Notes under the pieces: generated by a model
Databases searched by the model: none
What the model was told of the DNA's origin: nothing
What the model saw: the letters and a program-made list of their open reading frames with translations, nothing else
Made by a program: the position numbers and the translations under genes
Assembly (NCBI GenBank): GCA_022447605.1
Contig: JAKVBG010000011.1
Location: forward strand, 1-64,000
From: Mariniblastus sp.
GTDB lineage: Bacteria > Planctomycetota > Planctomycetia > Pirellulales > Pirellulaceae
DNA: 64,000 nucleotides
Direction: 5' to 3'
In this document: in pieces, positions 53,845 through 62,835 of the stretch
Layout: each line of letters opens with the position of its first letter
How positions within the stretch are numbered: position 1 is the first letter of the stretch

Positions 53845-55542
53845 TCAGTGATTAAAAATGAATTCGTTACTGTTCAGCACTACCCACCAAAGGTCAGTCA
53901 GTGCTTCCCGCATATCCCCGGATCGGGCCTGGTAAAGCTGTTTCGCCAAGTTCGCCTCTTCCCGGTTTGGCTTACGACCCAAGCCCGCCATAAACAGGTA
54001 ATCGACACGGTCCTTATCGTCCATTTTCGTGTTCTTGACCAGGCCATCAATCAAACCGCCTTTGGCGGACGTAGCTCGCTTGATCAAGTCCCCATTGAAC
54101 ATCATCAGCACTTGCGGAATCGTCCCGTTGAACGTGGTTGTTTCATCACCTTCATCGGTACCAAACGCCTGGCTGAACTGCCTCAACCAGTTGCTCTTGA
54201 GGGTTTCCTGTTGCTCGTAGTTGCCGCGAGATTCAGCCGCCTGGGTAGCCACCATCAGCGACTCATAAAGTTCCTCGGCCCGCATCTGCCGCAGATAGAA
54301 ATGCGAAAACTTGGGGGGCTCGCCCAGCAGCGGGTCGTCAGATTGGTTGGTTTTTGTGCGTCGACTCGACAGCGAGTAAGGCTCGCTCAATGCAATCCAA
54401 GAAATCAATTTCCGAACATCAAAACTGCTGCTGCGAAATTCCTGAGACAGGTAATCCAGCAGCTCCGGGTGCGTCGGGATGTTATGGGGTCCCAGATCAT
54501 CCACCGGGTTGGTGAACCCGTAGCCTAGAAAATGCGCCCAGACCCGGTTAACCGCCGCCTTTGAAAAATAGGGCGATTCGACGATCTTGTCCGCCAGTAC
54601 TTTTCTCCGATTGACGACATTGACGTAGCCTGAGCGGTCGATCTCACTGCCATCAACAAAAACAGGATAGGCAACCTTGATCAACCCGTTCCGAAGTTCG
54701 AAAAACAAGTCAGCTTCGTCGATGTTACCACTCTCGCCATTGAAATCCTGATCCGCCAGTTCCGCAGCGGCGTTGCTTCCCCGCATTCCGCCGGGAAAGG
54801 CCCGCACTTGTCGAAAGAAAGCGTTCATTTCCCAGTACTTCTGCTGCTTCCAATCATTAAAAGGATGATTGTGGCATTGAGTACATTGAACTTGCAGCCC
54901 CAGAAATATACGACTCGTTGCCGCCGTGGCCAGGGAAGCATTCTCTTCATTCACTTTGTCAATCAGGAAGTTGACCGCCCCATTAAATTCGTTCTCACCC
55001 GGAGCGGTCTTACCAGTCGCCGTGACTAACTCGTAGGCCATCTTGTCGTAAGGCTTGTTCCGAGCAAAGGAGTCTCGCAGGAACTTCTGCATGCCAGCCC
55101 GATTGACCATCGAGTTGTCGTCCATCCCGCCTGTTCGCCCAATCAACAGATTGGTCCACAGGGTCGTCCAGTTACGAACAAACTCTTCCGTGTAAACATC
55201 GTCGTAGAGCAAAGTCTCTACCAACTTCTGTTTCTTGTCTTTGCTTTTATCAGCACTGAATTCTTTCAGTTCTTCAACCGTCGGAATCCGGCCAATGATG
55301 TCGAGATAGACCCGACGGCACCATTCATTTTCAGTCGCCTCGACCGATGGCTTCAGTTCGTAATCGTCCCAAGTCTGGCGAATGTACTTGTTGATTTGGT
55401 CGACCTGCCGCAACTGGGAATCATCTTCCTGTTGAGCCAGGAGCGCGGAGTCGGAAAAGCTGCCGATCAAACCGGCAAAAAGCAAAGCGCCCCAGAGTGG
55501 GAGGCAGTTGTGGAAGGGAATCTGTAGTTTCACTGGATGCAT
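53845..55542 (-). CDS. DUF1549/DUF1553 domain-containing protein (second copy)
   Basis: 565 aa, ATG at 55542. Signal peptide PLWGALLFAGLIGSFSDSALL, with likely cleavage near LAQ. The DUF1549 half (about 45-265) has VYLDIIGRIPTVEELKEF and a CTQCH haem/metal motif (VQCTQCHNHPFNDW). The DUF1553 half contains AAVNRVWAHFLGYGFTNPVDD, LISWIALSEPYSLSS and ends LNSNEFIFNH. It matches the first copy at 1615-3276 in layout but not closely in sequence. With the DUF1501 gene it forms a bicistronic unit. Its substrate is unknown. Confidence 0.92.
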   Translation of the reverse strand: MHPVKLQIPFHNCLPLWGALLFAGLIGSFSDSALLAQQEDDSQLRQVDQINKYIRQTWDDYELKPSVEATENEWCRRVYLDIIGRIPTVEELKEFSADKSKDKKQKLVETLLYDDVYTEEFVRNWTTLWTNLLIGRTGGMDDNSMVNRAGMQKFLRDSFARNKPYDKMAYELVTATGKTAPGENEFNGAVNFLIDKVNEENASLATAATSRIFLGLQVQCTQCHNHPFNDWKQQKYWEMNAFFRQVRAFPGGMRGSNAAAELADQDFNGESGNIDEADLFFELRNGLIKVAYPVFVDGSEIDRSGYVNVVNRRKVLADKIVESPYFSKAAVNRVWAHFLGYGFTNPVDDLGPHNIPTHPELLDYLSQEFRSSSFDVRKLISWIALSEPYSLSSRRTKTNQSDDPLLGEPPKFSHFYLRQMRAEELYESLMVATQAAESRGNYEQQETLKSNWLRQFSQAFGTDEGDETTTFNGTIPQVLMMFNGDLIKRATSAKGGLIDGLVKNTKMDDKDRVDYLFMAGLGRKPNREEANLAKQLYQARSGDMREALTDLWWVVLNSNEFIFNH

Positions 55543-55716
55543 TTGTGTTTGCGGCCGAAATGGACCGCCTCCATCTGTTCCAAGTTTGTTCTACAAAACG
55601 AATCAGCAGGAATTTTCTGGTTGGTTAAATATAACAGAAAATTTGGCAACGACCGGTCCAATCTGGGGTGTATTAAAACAAAACACATGTTTCATTTCGA
55701 TACACCTAAAATGAAC

Positions 55717-55753
55717 AAGCCGCGGAGTTCATTAATCTGATCCTCCGCGGCTT
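55717..55753. other. 11-bp perfect hairpin
   Basis: AAGCCGCGGAG / CTCCGCGGCTT, with a 15-nt loop, lies 175 nt left of the DUF1549 start. There is only a weak T-run on either side. It may be a terminator for the small membrane-protein gene at 55933-56208 (minus strand) or a processed RNA end. Confidence 0.55.
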
Positions 55754-55932
55754 TGAACTAAGGAAATCGAAATATCTTACAATTGCGGCCTGGATTACCT
55801 GCCAAAGCAAGTAATCCGGGCACTGCCTCGTCTCTGCTCCGCCCCCAAGCAAATTAACGCATTGAGTTAATGTGTTAATCAGTCGTGGGCGAACCACTTC
55901 CAAAAGAACATTATGCAAAGGCCGTGCCAATT

Positions 55933-56208
55933 TTAGCGATTGCTCCTGCGCAAAAAATAATAAACCCAGCTTACCAATATCATCAGACCCAAAGGGGCCA
56001 CATTGGTGAACAGGATAAACCCCCCCACATCGGCGACATCTCCCGTCGATGTTCGCCATAGATGGGCGATCCCGGCAGCCGTCGAGGCCATGACCGCAGT
56101 GACCACCAGAATCGACTCGATCGAAAACCGGCTCCAGGATAACCGACTTGAACGGTTACGCTGAGTCGGAGGCTTGGATTCAGCAGGCAATTTCTCCAAA
56201 GACGCCAC
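55933..56208 (-). CDS. Small membrane protein of unknown function
   Basis: 91 aa if the GTG at 56208 is used; a TTG at codon 4 has better spacing from AAGGGG and would give 88. The N-terminus is basic and Ser-rich (1-25). Then come two hydrophobic segments: SILVVTAVMASTAAGIAHLW and GGFILFTNVAPLGLMILVSWVYYFL, with a short RTSTGDV loop. A C-terminal RRSNR follows the inside-positive rule. No family recognised. It is divergent from the Cys-rich lipoprotein gene. Confidence 0.6.
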   Translation of the reverse strand: MASLEKLPAESKPPTQRNRSSRLSWSRFSIESILVVTAVMASTAAGIAHLWRTSTGDVADVGGFILFTNVAPLGLMILVSWVYYFLRRSNR

Positions 56209-56527
56209 CCCTTAAGAAAAGTCCGGTCATGCTTGGTTACTTTATTATGCGTCCTATCCATTGATCGTGTAGCTCTGAAGTTTCCAGAATTTCCAACTTT
56301 CCTGATTTACTCAATTTTCCGAGTTGGTTGGTCGATAACGACATTGAGGATGCTTAATCGACCCAGCCTGCATCTGACACAATACCGGCCCCGAATGATC
56401 CAAGGGCCACTCCCGCGCCCTGCTGAAACAGGCGATTGTGTTGGATTCCAAGAGCATTGCCAGGTCGATGCGGCGATTGCGCGATTCGCGCAACACTACG
56501 ACCCAGTTTTGTCAAAGGAATCAAACA
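56209..56527. other. Divergent region upstream of the Cys-rich lipoprotein gene
   Basis: 319 nt. It must hold promoters for the small membrane protein and for the Cys-rich lipoprotein. I do not see a strong -35/-10 pair. A TTGCGCG/CGCGCAA hairpin (56477-56493) with a 3-nt loop sits 34 nt before the lipoprotein ATG and would lie in its 5' leader. Confidence 0.5.
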
Positions 56528-57946
56528 ATGCGATCTCTGTTGAGCGCAACCGCGTTGACAGCCTTATGTCTTTCGATGACTGGCTGCACTATTACTATGG
56601 ATGGGACTTGCGATTCGTTCGTACCGAATAGCAATGCCACGGTTTGTCAGTCCAAGTCAAATGGATTGCTGGAGCGACTGTTCGGTAAAGCATGTGACAC
56701 TCCTGTTTGCGACGCCGCCTGCGATACCAATGGCGATACGGCATGCGACTCCGAGTGCAACACTGCCTGTGACAATGGCCACAACGGCCGAATTTTCGGC
56801 AAATTGATCAGCAGGCCGGTTGCCTGCGATACGGCCTGCGACGATGCTGCCTGCGATTCCGATGGCGGCAATGCATGCGACAGTGCGACCGACAATTGCC
56901 GACAAGGCATGTTCGGTCCCCGACACAACCCGTGCGATAGCGCCTGCGACGATGCCGCCTGCGACAGCCTGCTCGACCACTGTCGCAAAGGATTGTTCGG
57001 CCCACGGCATAACCCGTGCGACAGTGCCTGTGACGATGCCGCCTGCGACGACAACGCCTGTGACGACGCGTCCTGCGACACAGCCGCCTGTGATTCGGCC
57101 GGCTGCGACAGCCTGCTCGACCACTGCCGCCAAGGATTGTTCGGCCCACGCCACAACCCGTGCGACAGCGCCTGTGACGATGCCGCCTGTGACGACAACG
57201 CCTGCGACAGCCTGCTCGACCACTGTCGTAAAGGATTGTTCGGCCCACGCCACAACCCGTGCGACAGCGCCTGTGACGACAACGCCTGTGACGATGCCGC
57301 CTGCGACGACAACGCCTGCGATTCCTCCGGCTGTGACAGCCTGCTTGGCCATTGCCAGGGGCTGTTCTCCAAACGGGCCTCTCGACCTGTCACCATGAAT
57401 TTCTGTTCGCGGGACTGTGATTCCAATGCCTGTGATTCCAATGCGTGTGATTCCAAGGGGCACGGCGGTTTGCTCGGCCACGGAGGAGGACATGCAGGCC
57501 AAGGTCACTTTGGCGGTTTCCTCTCCGGTCATGGTAAAGGAGCAGGAAACGGTCATGGCCACGGTAAGCACCATGGTCACCACGGCCTGCTGTCAGGTCT
57601 GTTGAGTGGTGGAAAACACCACCAAGGACAAGGCCATGGAGCCCACGGGCCTTTGGTAGCCGGCTGCGGCATGTTGCACCGCGGATCAGGCCTGGGCCAC
57701 TCGCATGGGCATGTTCGCGGACTGCTCCATGGGCTCCACCAAGGACCGTACGGCGGTGAAATCCCGCATACGGCCAACGCAGCTGGCATGCACGGCCTGC
57801 AGGGTGGAAATGCGGCACCGACTTATGCCTACCCTTACTACACAGTCCGCGGTCCGCGTGACTTCCTGGCCGATGGATGTGGTGCAGCTCCGATCGCACC
57901 TTACAATCCACGACCACCCATCTGTCTGCCGACCATCGGTTGGTAA
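56528..57946 (+). CDS. Cys/Asp-repeat lipoprotein with Gly/His-rich C-terminus
   Basis: 472 aa; ATG at 56528 with AAGGA 8 nt upstream. Signal peptide 1-19 ends in lipobox LSMTGC (Cys20), so it is a lipoprotein. Residues about 50-310 hold a repeat in which Cys is spaced by three or four residues, mostly written CDxACDDAACD. Four near-identical connectors HCR(K/Q)GLFGPRHNPCDSACDD occur at about 127, 155, 203 and 236, with a fifth degenerate one. About 45 Cys lie in the mature chain. Residues about 315-415 are Gly/His-rich (HGHGKHHGHHG). It has no known domain. It may bind metal or form a disulfide-linked envelope layer. A strong terminator follows. Confidence 0.85.
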   Translation: MRSLLSATALTALCLSMTGCTITMDGTCDSFVPNSNATVCQSKSNGLLERLFGKACDTPVCDAACDTNGDTACDSECNTACDNGHNGRIFGKLISRPVACDTACDDAACDSDGGNACDSATDNCRQGMFGPRHNPCDSACDDAACDSLLDHCRKGLFGPRHNPCDSACDDAACDDNACDDASCDTAACDSAGCDSLLDHCRQGLFGPRHNPCDSACDDAACDDNACDSLLDHCRKGLFGPRHNPCDSACDDNACDDAACDDNACDSSGCDSLLGHCQGLFSKRASRPVTMNFCSRDCDSNACDSNACDSKGHGGLLGHGGGHAGQGHFGGFLSGHGKGAGNGHGHGKHHGHHGLLSGLLSGGKHHQGQGHGAHGPLVAGCGMLHRGSGLGHSHGHVRGLLHGLHQGPYGGEIPHTANAAGMHGLQGGNAAPTYAYPYYTVRGPRDFLADGCGAAPIAPYNPRPPICLPTIGW

Positions 57947-57970
57947 ACAGGGAGGTTTCCGAAACCAATC

Positions 57971-58007
57971 AAGGCGGCGAATTCGAAAGATTTCGCCGCC
58001 TTTTTTT
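57971..58007 (+). terminator. Terminator of the Cys-rich lipoprotein gene
   Basis: AAGGCGGCGAA / TTCGCCGCCTT, 11 bp perfect, 10-nt loop, followed by a run of T. It makes the lipoprotein gene a monocistronic unit and lies before the convergent MscS-like gene. Confidence 0.9.
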
Positions 58008-58058
58008 ATTGCAGGAAAAGCCAGTCACCCGCGAAGGGAACGCCCCAACCACCGCGAA

Positions 58059-60509
58059 TCAGGCTGCCCGGCGGCCTTGGTTCTGGTGATGCGGCTCGAC
58101 CAGGTTGATCTCGATCGGGCGATCAATATCCAGATGAACATCTCGTTGGGGGAAGGAAATCGTAATATCGTTTTCCCGGAACAACTGGTCGATCTTCCGC
58201 CGCACATTGCTCTTAGCCCGTTTGGCATCCATGATCAATCTCATGTGAATCCAGAAGTGGACTTCAAAATTCAGGGAGTCTGCACCGAAGTCGGAAAAGA
58301 GAATGATCGGCTCCGGTTCGGCTTTCACTTCCGGTGTCTGCTCCAGAGCCTGCTGCAACAATTCGATTACCCGGTCCGTCGGCGAACCGTAGGCAACGCC
58401 TACGGCAACGTTGATCCGAATATCGGTGTTGGACAGTGTCCAGTTGGTCAATTTGAGTTCCATGAACTTGCTATTGGGAACAATGATCTCCATGTTTTCA
58501 CCGGTCAGCATCTTGGTACTTCTGGCCCCGATATGAGTGATGTTGCCATGAATACCATCGATCTGGACCAGGTCGCCGACGCGTACCGGTTGCTCGCCAA
58601 GCAGGATCAGGCCACTAATGAAATTATTGAGAAGTGTTTGACTCCCAAAACCGATTGCGATAGCCGCCGCCCCGCCAAAAAATGTAAACACCGTGAGGGG
58701 TATATTGAGGGTTTCCAGTGTGAAAAACGTAAATAACACACACAGGCCATAGAACATGATCGTTTGCAGGGCGAGAGAGCCGCCTTCCTGCATTCCCAGC
58801 CGCGGGAACATTTTGCCACCCAGGGTTCGACTTAACTTCCGGGCGATAATCAGGCCAATAATCAGCAGCAGGAATGCCGATAAAAGCTTGCCAACGGAAA
58901 TCTTCTCGTCATCGACCTGAATCAGGTCATAGGTCCACCAATCTTCACAGCTTTCGTAAATGGCACTCCAGGCTTCACTCGTCGAGTCGGCCGTCGATTC
59001 ATCCTGCAGCTCCAACTCCAGGCGGCTTAACAGTTCGTCCGTATCATTCAAATGATCCAGGCGATCACTCCCCAGGTTCAATAGATTTTCGACCGCTTTC
59101 AGTCGCACTTGCAGCCATTGCAACACGGGGTCGCCGACAATCGTCTCGTCAACGATCCGGTCTTCCAGATCCGACTTGAAGACATGAGACTCTTGCAGGT
59201 GCAGACGGACCATATCCTGATCGTCGTGCAACCGCTGTCGAAAGGTCTCCGTGATATCCCTGGCTCCCTGCAACGCCTCCGGGGTCGCTATTTCCTGGGC
59301 AATTTCAAACCGCTTCTTCCAGCAAAACTGGACAACCACCAATTCGGCCAAGGTGGAATTGACGTAGGCCGTTCTCAAACGCAGGTTTTCGCGCAAAAGT
59401 TCAATCGTCCCCAGGATCTCGGCTCGCTGCACCGTGGTCAGTGACTCATCGTCCAAAAGGCCGCTCGACAGTTGTTTGTCCAACTCCTCGTCGAGTTGTT
59501 CGATCTGTTTCAATTGCTCACGCAATTCGGATTCCAGGTCCCGAACTTTGACAAGTTGTTGTGCGAGATCATCTTTCGTGAAAACAACATGCTTCTCGAT
59601 CGCCTCATACACCGAAACCATCGTTTCCAGTCTACGCTTGGCGACTTTCAGCTCCCTTTCATAGTACTGTTTTTCCAAGCGAATCTTGTCGATCGTAGCA
59701 CGATTGATCTTGATGCCCAGTTTTGCCTGGTTGATCTGTTTCTCAATTTTCTTCATTGCCAGCGAAGGGTCCGACGAATCGTACGATTCCAACAGGAGGC
59801 GCCGTTTACGATCATTGGAAGCCAAACGACTGTCGACGACTTTCTTCAAGGACGCGCCCGATTTGATCTCCGCCTCGATCGTTTCAACCCGTGCCGCCTG
59901 GGTTTCCATCGCATCACGCAGTTCCTCGAGTTCTGTAAACGTCGCATAACGACCGGTTGCCAACTGCTGTTCACGATAACGCTTCAGCTCTGTCTCAATT
60001 GCCTCGTCTTCCGATTCAATATCTTTCCCGTCCAGCAGAAGGGCCTGATGCTGGGCGTAGATCAATTCCAGGTAGCGAAGCTGCTCGACTTCCATGGCGT
60101 AAGCATCCGCCAGCCACTGGTTGTCAGGGGAGTTTCCCACAGCGCGCATGGCGATTTCCAAAGATTCAATTTTGGCCGACACATCGGTCCGCATTTTTTC
60201 CAGTTCGTCAGCTGTGAGAGTAGGCAGGGCCGCCTTTTTATCCGGCTTGCTCTCAATGGAAATAGGGACATTTTGCGCAGCGAGCGTGAGTGAAAACGCC
60301 AGAACCACCAAGCAGAACGCCAGGCTTCCGATGATCCGGCTTCCGATGATCCGGCTTCTGATGATGCGGCTTCTGAAAGGCCATTGCCAGCTGGCCATCT
60401 TGGCTGCGGCTGTCTTGGACACGGCCGTCACTACCGGCGACGTCATCCGTCGTTTTTCCCAAGAGCGGCTTGGGGTGCGCGAATAACGGCGCGCCGACTC
60501 AATCTGCAT
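58059..60509 (-). CDS. Mechanosensitive ion channel, MscS/MscK-like
   Basis: 816 aa; ATG at 60509 with AAGGA 4 nt before it. A basic N-terminus carries a short repeated RSRIIGSRIIGS; a signal or TM segment (LAFCLVVLAFSLTLAAQ) follows near 62-79. Residues about 95-500 are a long coiled-coil-rich periplasmic region. Then come TM helices (KLLSAFLLLIIGLIIARKL, MFYGLCVLFTFFTLE). The MscS pore/beta domain (about 625-700) has FFGGAAAIAIGFGSQTLLNNFISGLILLGEQPVRVGDLVQIDG and NGNMEIIVPNSKF-type features. It opens under membrane tension to release solutes. Confidence 0.93.
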   Translation of the reverse strand: MQIESARRYSRTPSRSWEKRRMTSPVVTAVSKTAAAKMASWQWPFRSRIIRSRIIGSRIIGSLAFCLVVLAFSLTLAAQNVPISIESKPDKKAALPTLTADELEKMRTDVSAKIESLEIAMRAVGNSPDNQWLADAYAMEVEQLRYLELIYAQHQALLLDGKDIESEDEAIETELKRYREQQLATGRYATFTELEELRDAMETQAARVETIEAEIKSGASLKKVVDSRLASNDRKRRLLLESYDSSDPSLAMKKIEKQINQAKLGIKINRATIDKIRLEKQYYERELKVAKRRLETMVSVYEAIEKHVVFTKDDLAQQLVKVRDLESELREQLKQIEQLDEELDKQLSSGLLDDESLTTVQRAEILGTIELLRENLRLRTAYVNSTLAELVVVQFCWKKRFEIAQEIATPEALQGARDITETFRQRLHDDQDMVRLHLQESHVFKSDLEDRIVDETIVGDPVLQWLQVRLKAVENLLNLGSDRLDHLNDTDELLSRLELELQDESTADSTSEAWSAIYESCEDWWTYDLIQVDDEKISVGKLLSAFLLLIIGLIIARKLSRTLGGKMFPRLGMQEGGSLALQTIMFYGLCVLFTFFTLETLNIPLTVFTFFGGAAAIAIGFGSQTLLNNFISGLILLGEQPVRVGDLVQIDGIHGNITHIGARSTKMLTGENMEIIVPNSKFMELKLTNWTLSNTDIRINVAVGVAYGSPTDRVIELLQQALEQTPEVKAEPEPIILFSDFGADSLNFEVHFWIHMRLIMDAKRAKSNVRRKIDQLFRENDITISFPQRDVHLDIDRPIEINLVEPHHQNQGRRAA
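60323..60375. repeat. 15-bp tandem repeat inside the MscS-like gene
   Basis: GGCTTCCGATGATCC is present 3.5 times (the third copy has two changes). In the minus-strand frame it encodes the repeated five-residue unit SRIIG/SRIIR before the signal/TM segment. Unit length is a multiple of three, so copy-number change would be in frame. Confidence 0.85.
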
Positions 60510-60753
60510 AGCATCCTTGCTTTCTGCCGATTGGCGAATTGGGTTTCACCGTTTAACAGGCGAAACTGAATCCAAAAAGGGAATTCCCCGGAGTCTCCCG
60601 AATTGTTTCCAGGAGCCCATACGGAATTCTATCTCCTGGTTCCGCAGCCAGGCAACCGGAAACAGAATGAACGAACCTGCTAGCTGCTACCAGGCCCGTG
60701 GTCTATCCAGTAACCAGCGGCGCAGTGCAAAACAGTCTCAGTGATTCAAGGGA

Positions 60754-61395
60754 CTAACCGAGCTTACCGAGGTTCTTCAAATACTCGATCACTTGCCCTG
60801 CCGATTCCTCCACGGACTCGCTACCGCTGGAAAGGTGCACCTCGGGATGTTCGGGCGGCTCATACGGGTCATCAATCCCTGTAAATCCTGTGATCTCGCC
60901 TGCCCTCGCCTTCTGGTACAAACCTTTCGGATCGCGTGATTCACAAATTTCCAGGGGAGTATCGACAAACACCTCGACAAAATCTCCTTCTCCCCCCGAC
61001 CGGAGCACCGTGTCGCGGACGAGCTGACGGTCTTTTCGATAAGGACTCACAAAGGCGGTCAACGTAATCAGGCCGGCCGAGCAGAACAGGTCGGCGACAC
61101 AGCCAATCCGACGAATGTTTTCGCTCCGGTCATCGGCCGCAAACGACAAACCAAAACGCTCCGCAAACGGGCTGCCATAGTCCGGTTCCAGAAGCTCCGG
61201 GCTGGCGTTCAGCCCATGCCGAACGTTGTCGCCGTCCAACAGGAAACTGGGCGCCTTCATTTCGTTTAACTGAAAATCGATATGATTGGCCAGTGTACTC
61301 TTCCCACTACCACTCAGACCTGTGAACCATACGACGCACCCACGCGCTCGTTGCACTCGGTGCTCGTGCCAGGTCACCAGGGTTTTGTCTGCCAT
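60754..61395 (-). CDS. cysC: Adenylylsulfate kinase
   Basis: 213 aa. It phosphorylates APS to PAPS for sulfate activation. Walker A GLSGSGKSTLANHI at residues about 26-39, LLDGDNVRHGLN, and the lid and C-terminal pattern FVDTPLEICESRDPKGLYQKARAGEITGFTGIDDPYEPP are complete and catalytically intact. No ATP sulfurylase (cysD/cysN/sat) is next to it. A PAPS product would fit sulfate ester formation as well as reduction. It is the downstream gene of a possible pair with the acyl-CoA-dehydrogenase-like gene (62-nt gap). Confidence 0.95.
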   Translation of the reverse strand: MADKTLVTWHEHRVQRARGCVVWFTGLSGSGKSTLANHIDFQLNEMKAPSFLLDGDNVRHGLNASPELLEPDYGSPFAERFGLSFAADDRSENIRRIGCVADLFCSAGLITLTAFVSPYRKDRQLVRDTVLRSGGEGDFVEVFVDTPLEICESRDPKGLYQKARAGEITGFTGIDDPYEPPEHPEVHLSSGSESVEESAGQVIEYLKNLGKLG

Positions 61396-61457
61396 CTTTT
61401 CCGCTTACCTTCTTGAATTCCCACTCGATCAATCATCCCTGCCAGGGATATCGTAAA

Positions 61458-62543
61458 TCAATTCTCCAGCCCGGCCAACTCGCACAGATTCGCCTGGGCT
61501 ACCCCCTGCGGACAACTCCAAACCAGGAAAAACAGGGCCTCGCGACACCAACGGCCCACCGGATGACCCTCAACGTAGCCCGCTCCCTTGGCGGCGACAA
61601 GTGCTGACTGCGTCGATCGCAGGACCAGGCTGTTCGATTCGGTTCGCAAGGCCTCCCGGCTACAGGTTGGGTTTCCTTCCGCGGCATTCAAAAGCTGCTC
61701 GCAGAGGTAATCGAATTGCCTCTGCAAGGCGGTCGCATTCTCGGCCAGTTCCGGTCGCTCCCCAGCCTGCTTTTGCAGGAAACTGATGGCGGCATGGCTG
61801 AGACCAACGGCCAGAGTGGAGGTCTGCAATCCACCGGTAGACCCGGCACCCGCGCTGGCCATGATGTTTTCACCCGGCCCGGCTATTCGCCTCGAATCGG
61901 CGACAAAAACGTCATTAAATCTCACTTTCCCAGTATGGCTGGCGGACAAACCAACCAATTCGAATCCGGGGTCAACCTCGATACCCTCTGAATCCATCGG
62001 CGCTACCAACAAGATTTGAGACGCGTCACGCAAACTGGCACCTACCACCAGCTGATTCGCTGCCTGCCCACCAGTGACCCAGGGTGAGTAACCGTTTAAC
62101 CGCCAACCACCTTCAACCCGGTCGGCCACCAGGACTGGGTTGGCCAGGTGGCGCCGACTGGTCGTCAAGTGGGAAATGCCCACGGTCGCAAAGGCCTGTC
62201 CAGATGCCAGGGCGGGCAGCAACTCCCCTTTCAATTGGTCATCGCCGGACATGGCGATTCGACGGCAGGCAGCGACGAACTGGGTGATGATAAACGTCGT
62301 CGTCAAGCATGCCGAACTGAGTTTCAGGTAGCCGCGGATCACATCCGGTTCCGACCAATCCAGCCCGCCCCATTGAGTTTCGATGAACCAACGATTGACA
62401 CCGTGGCCAGAACAGAGAGCGAGTGATTGGCGGGGCCAATCGGATGGTGTAGCCAGGCCGGTTCCCCCAGCCTGCAATTCCTGGCAAAGCTCATCGAGCC
62501 GGGGATCGTCGGGCGATTCGATCTGGTGCTGGAAAGAGTTCAT
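61458..62543 (-). CDS. Acyl-CoA dehydrogenase-like protein
   Basis: 361 aa, a little shorter than classical members (380-400). The first 30-60 residues replace a regular N-terminal helical domain. The middle shows LLPALASGQAFATVGISHLTTSRRHL, an FAD-site-like position, then VEGGWRLNGYSPWVTGG, and the C-terminal helical bundle (LSHAAISFLQKQAGE, TQSALVAAKGAGYVEGHPVGRWCREALFFLVW). I do not see a clear catalytic Glu position. The C-terminus QANLCELAGLEN is family-like. The flavoprotein fold is likely, but the substrate and activity are open. It is divergent from the phosphorylase gene. Confidence 0.85.
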   Translation of the reverse strand: MNSFQHQIESPDDPRLDELCQELQAGGTGLATPSDWPRQSLALCSGHGVNRWFIETQWGGLDWSEPDVIRGYLKLSSACLTTTFIITQFVAACRRIAMSGDDQLKGELLPALASGQAFATVGISHLTTSRRHLANPVLVADRVEGGWRLNGYSPWVTGGQAANQLVVGASLRDASQILLVAPMDSEGIEVDPGFELVGLSASHTGKVRFNDVFVADSRRIAGPGENIMASAGAGSTGGLQTSTLAVGLSHAAISFLQKQAGERPELAENATALQRQFDYLCEQLLNAAEGNPTCSREALRTESNSLVLRSTQSALVAAKGAGYVEGHPVGRWCREALFFLVWSCPQGVAQANLCELAGLEN

Positions 62544-62835
62544 TGGATCATTTCATATTCTGCTGGGGTCTTCGGGTCCACGTTGGCAGGTCGACTGCTG
62601 GCAGGAAGCCGATCAGGAAAACGACATCCTCTGGATAGCTCCCAAGGGCGTTTGTTTCCACCCTACCCCCGCTGCCAGCTACCAACGCCGAACAGGCCGA
62701 TCGTCTCAAACTCACCCCACGGCAAACAGGGATTCATCAAATCCTGCGATCAAGCTATTTTATTTGTTTGTTCAAAACATACAAACCGGTGAACTGTTTC
62801 CAGATATCCCCAATTTCCCGCGGATCACCTTACCC

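Noticed and set aside
55706..56059. 117-codon minus-strand frame next to the small membrane protein
   Set aside because: Overlaps the 91-aa frame, which has two clear TM segments; no features of its own.
56647..57583. Long antisense and other-frame open frames within the Cys-repeat gene
   Set aside because: They come from the regular repeat on the other strand or frame. The plus-strand frame has the lipobox, ribosome site and terminator.
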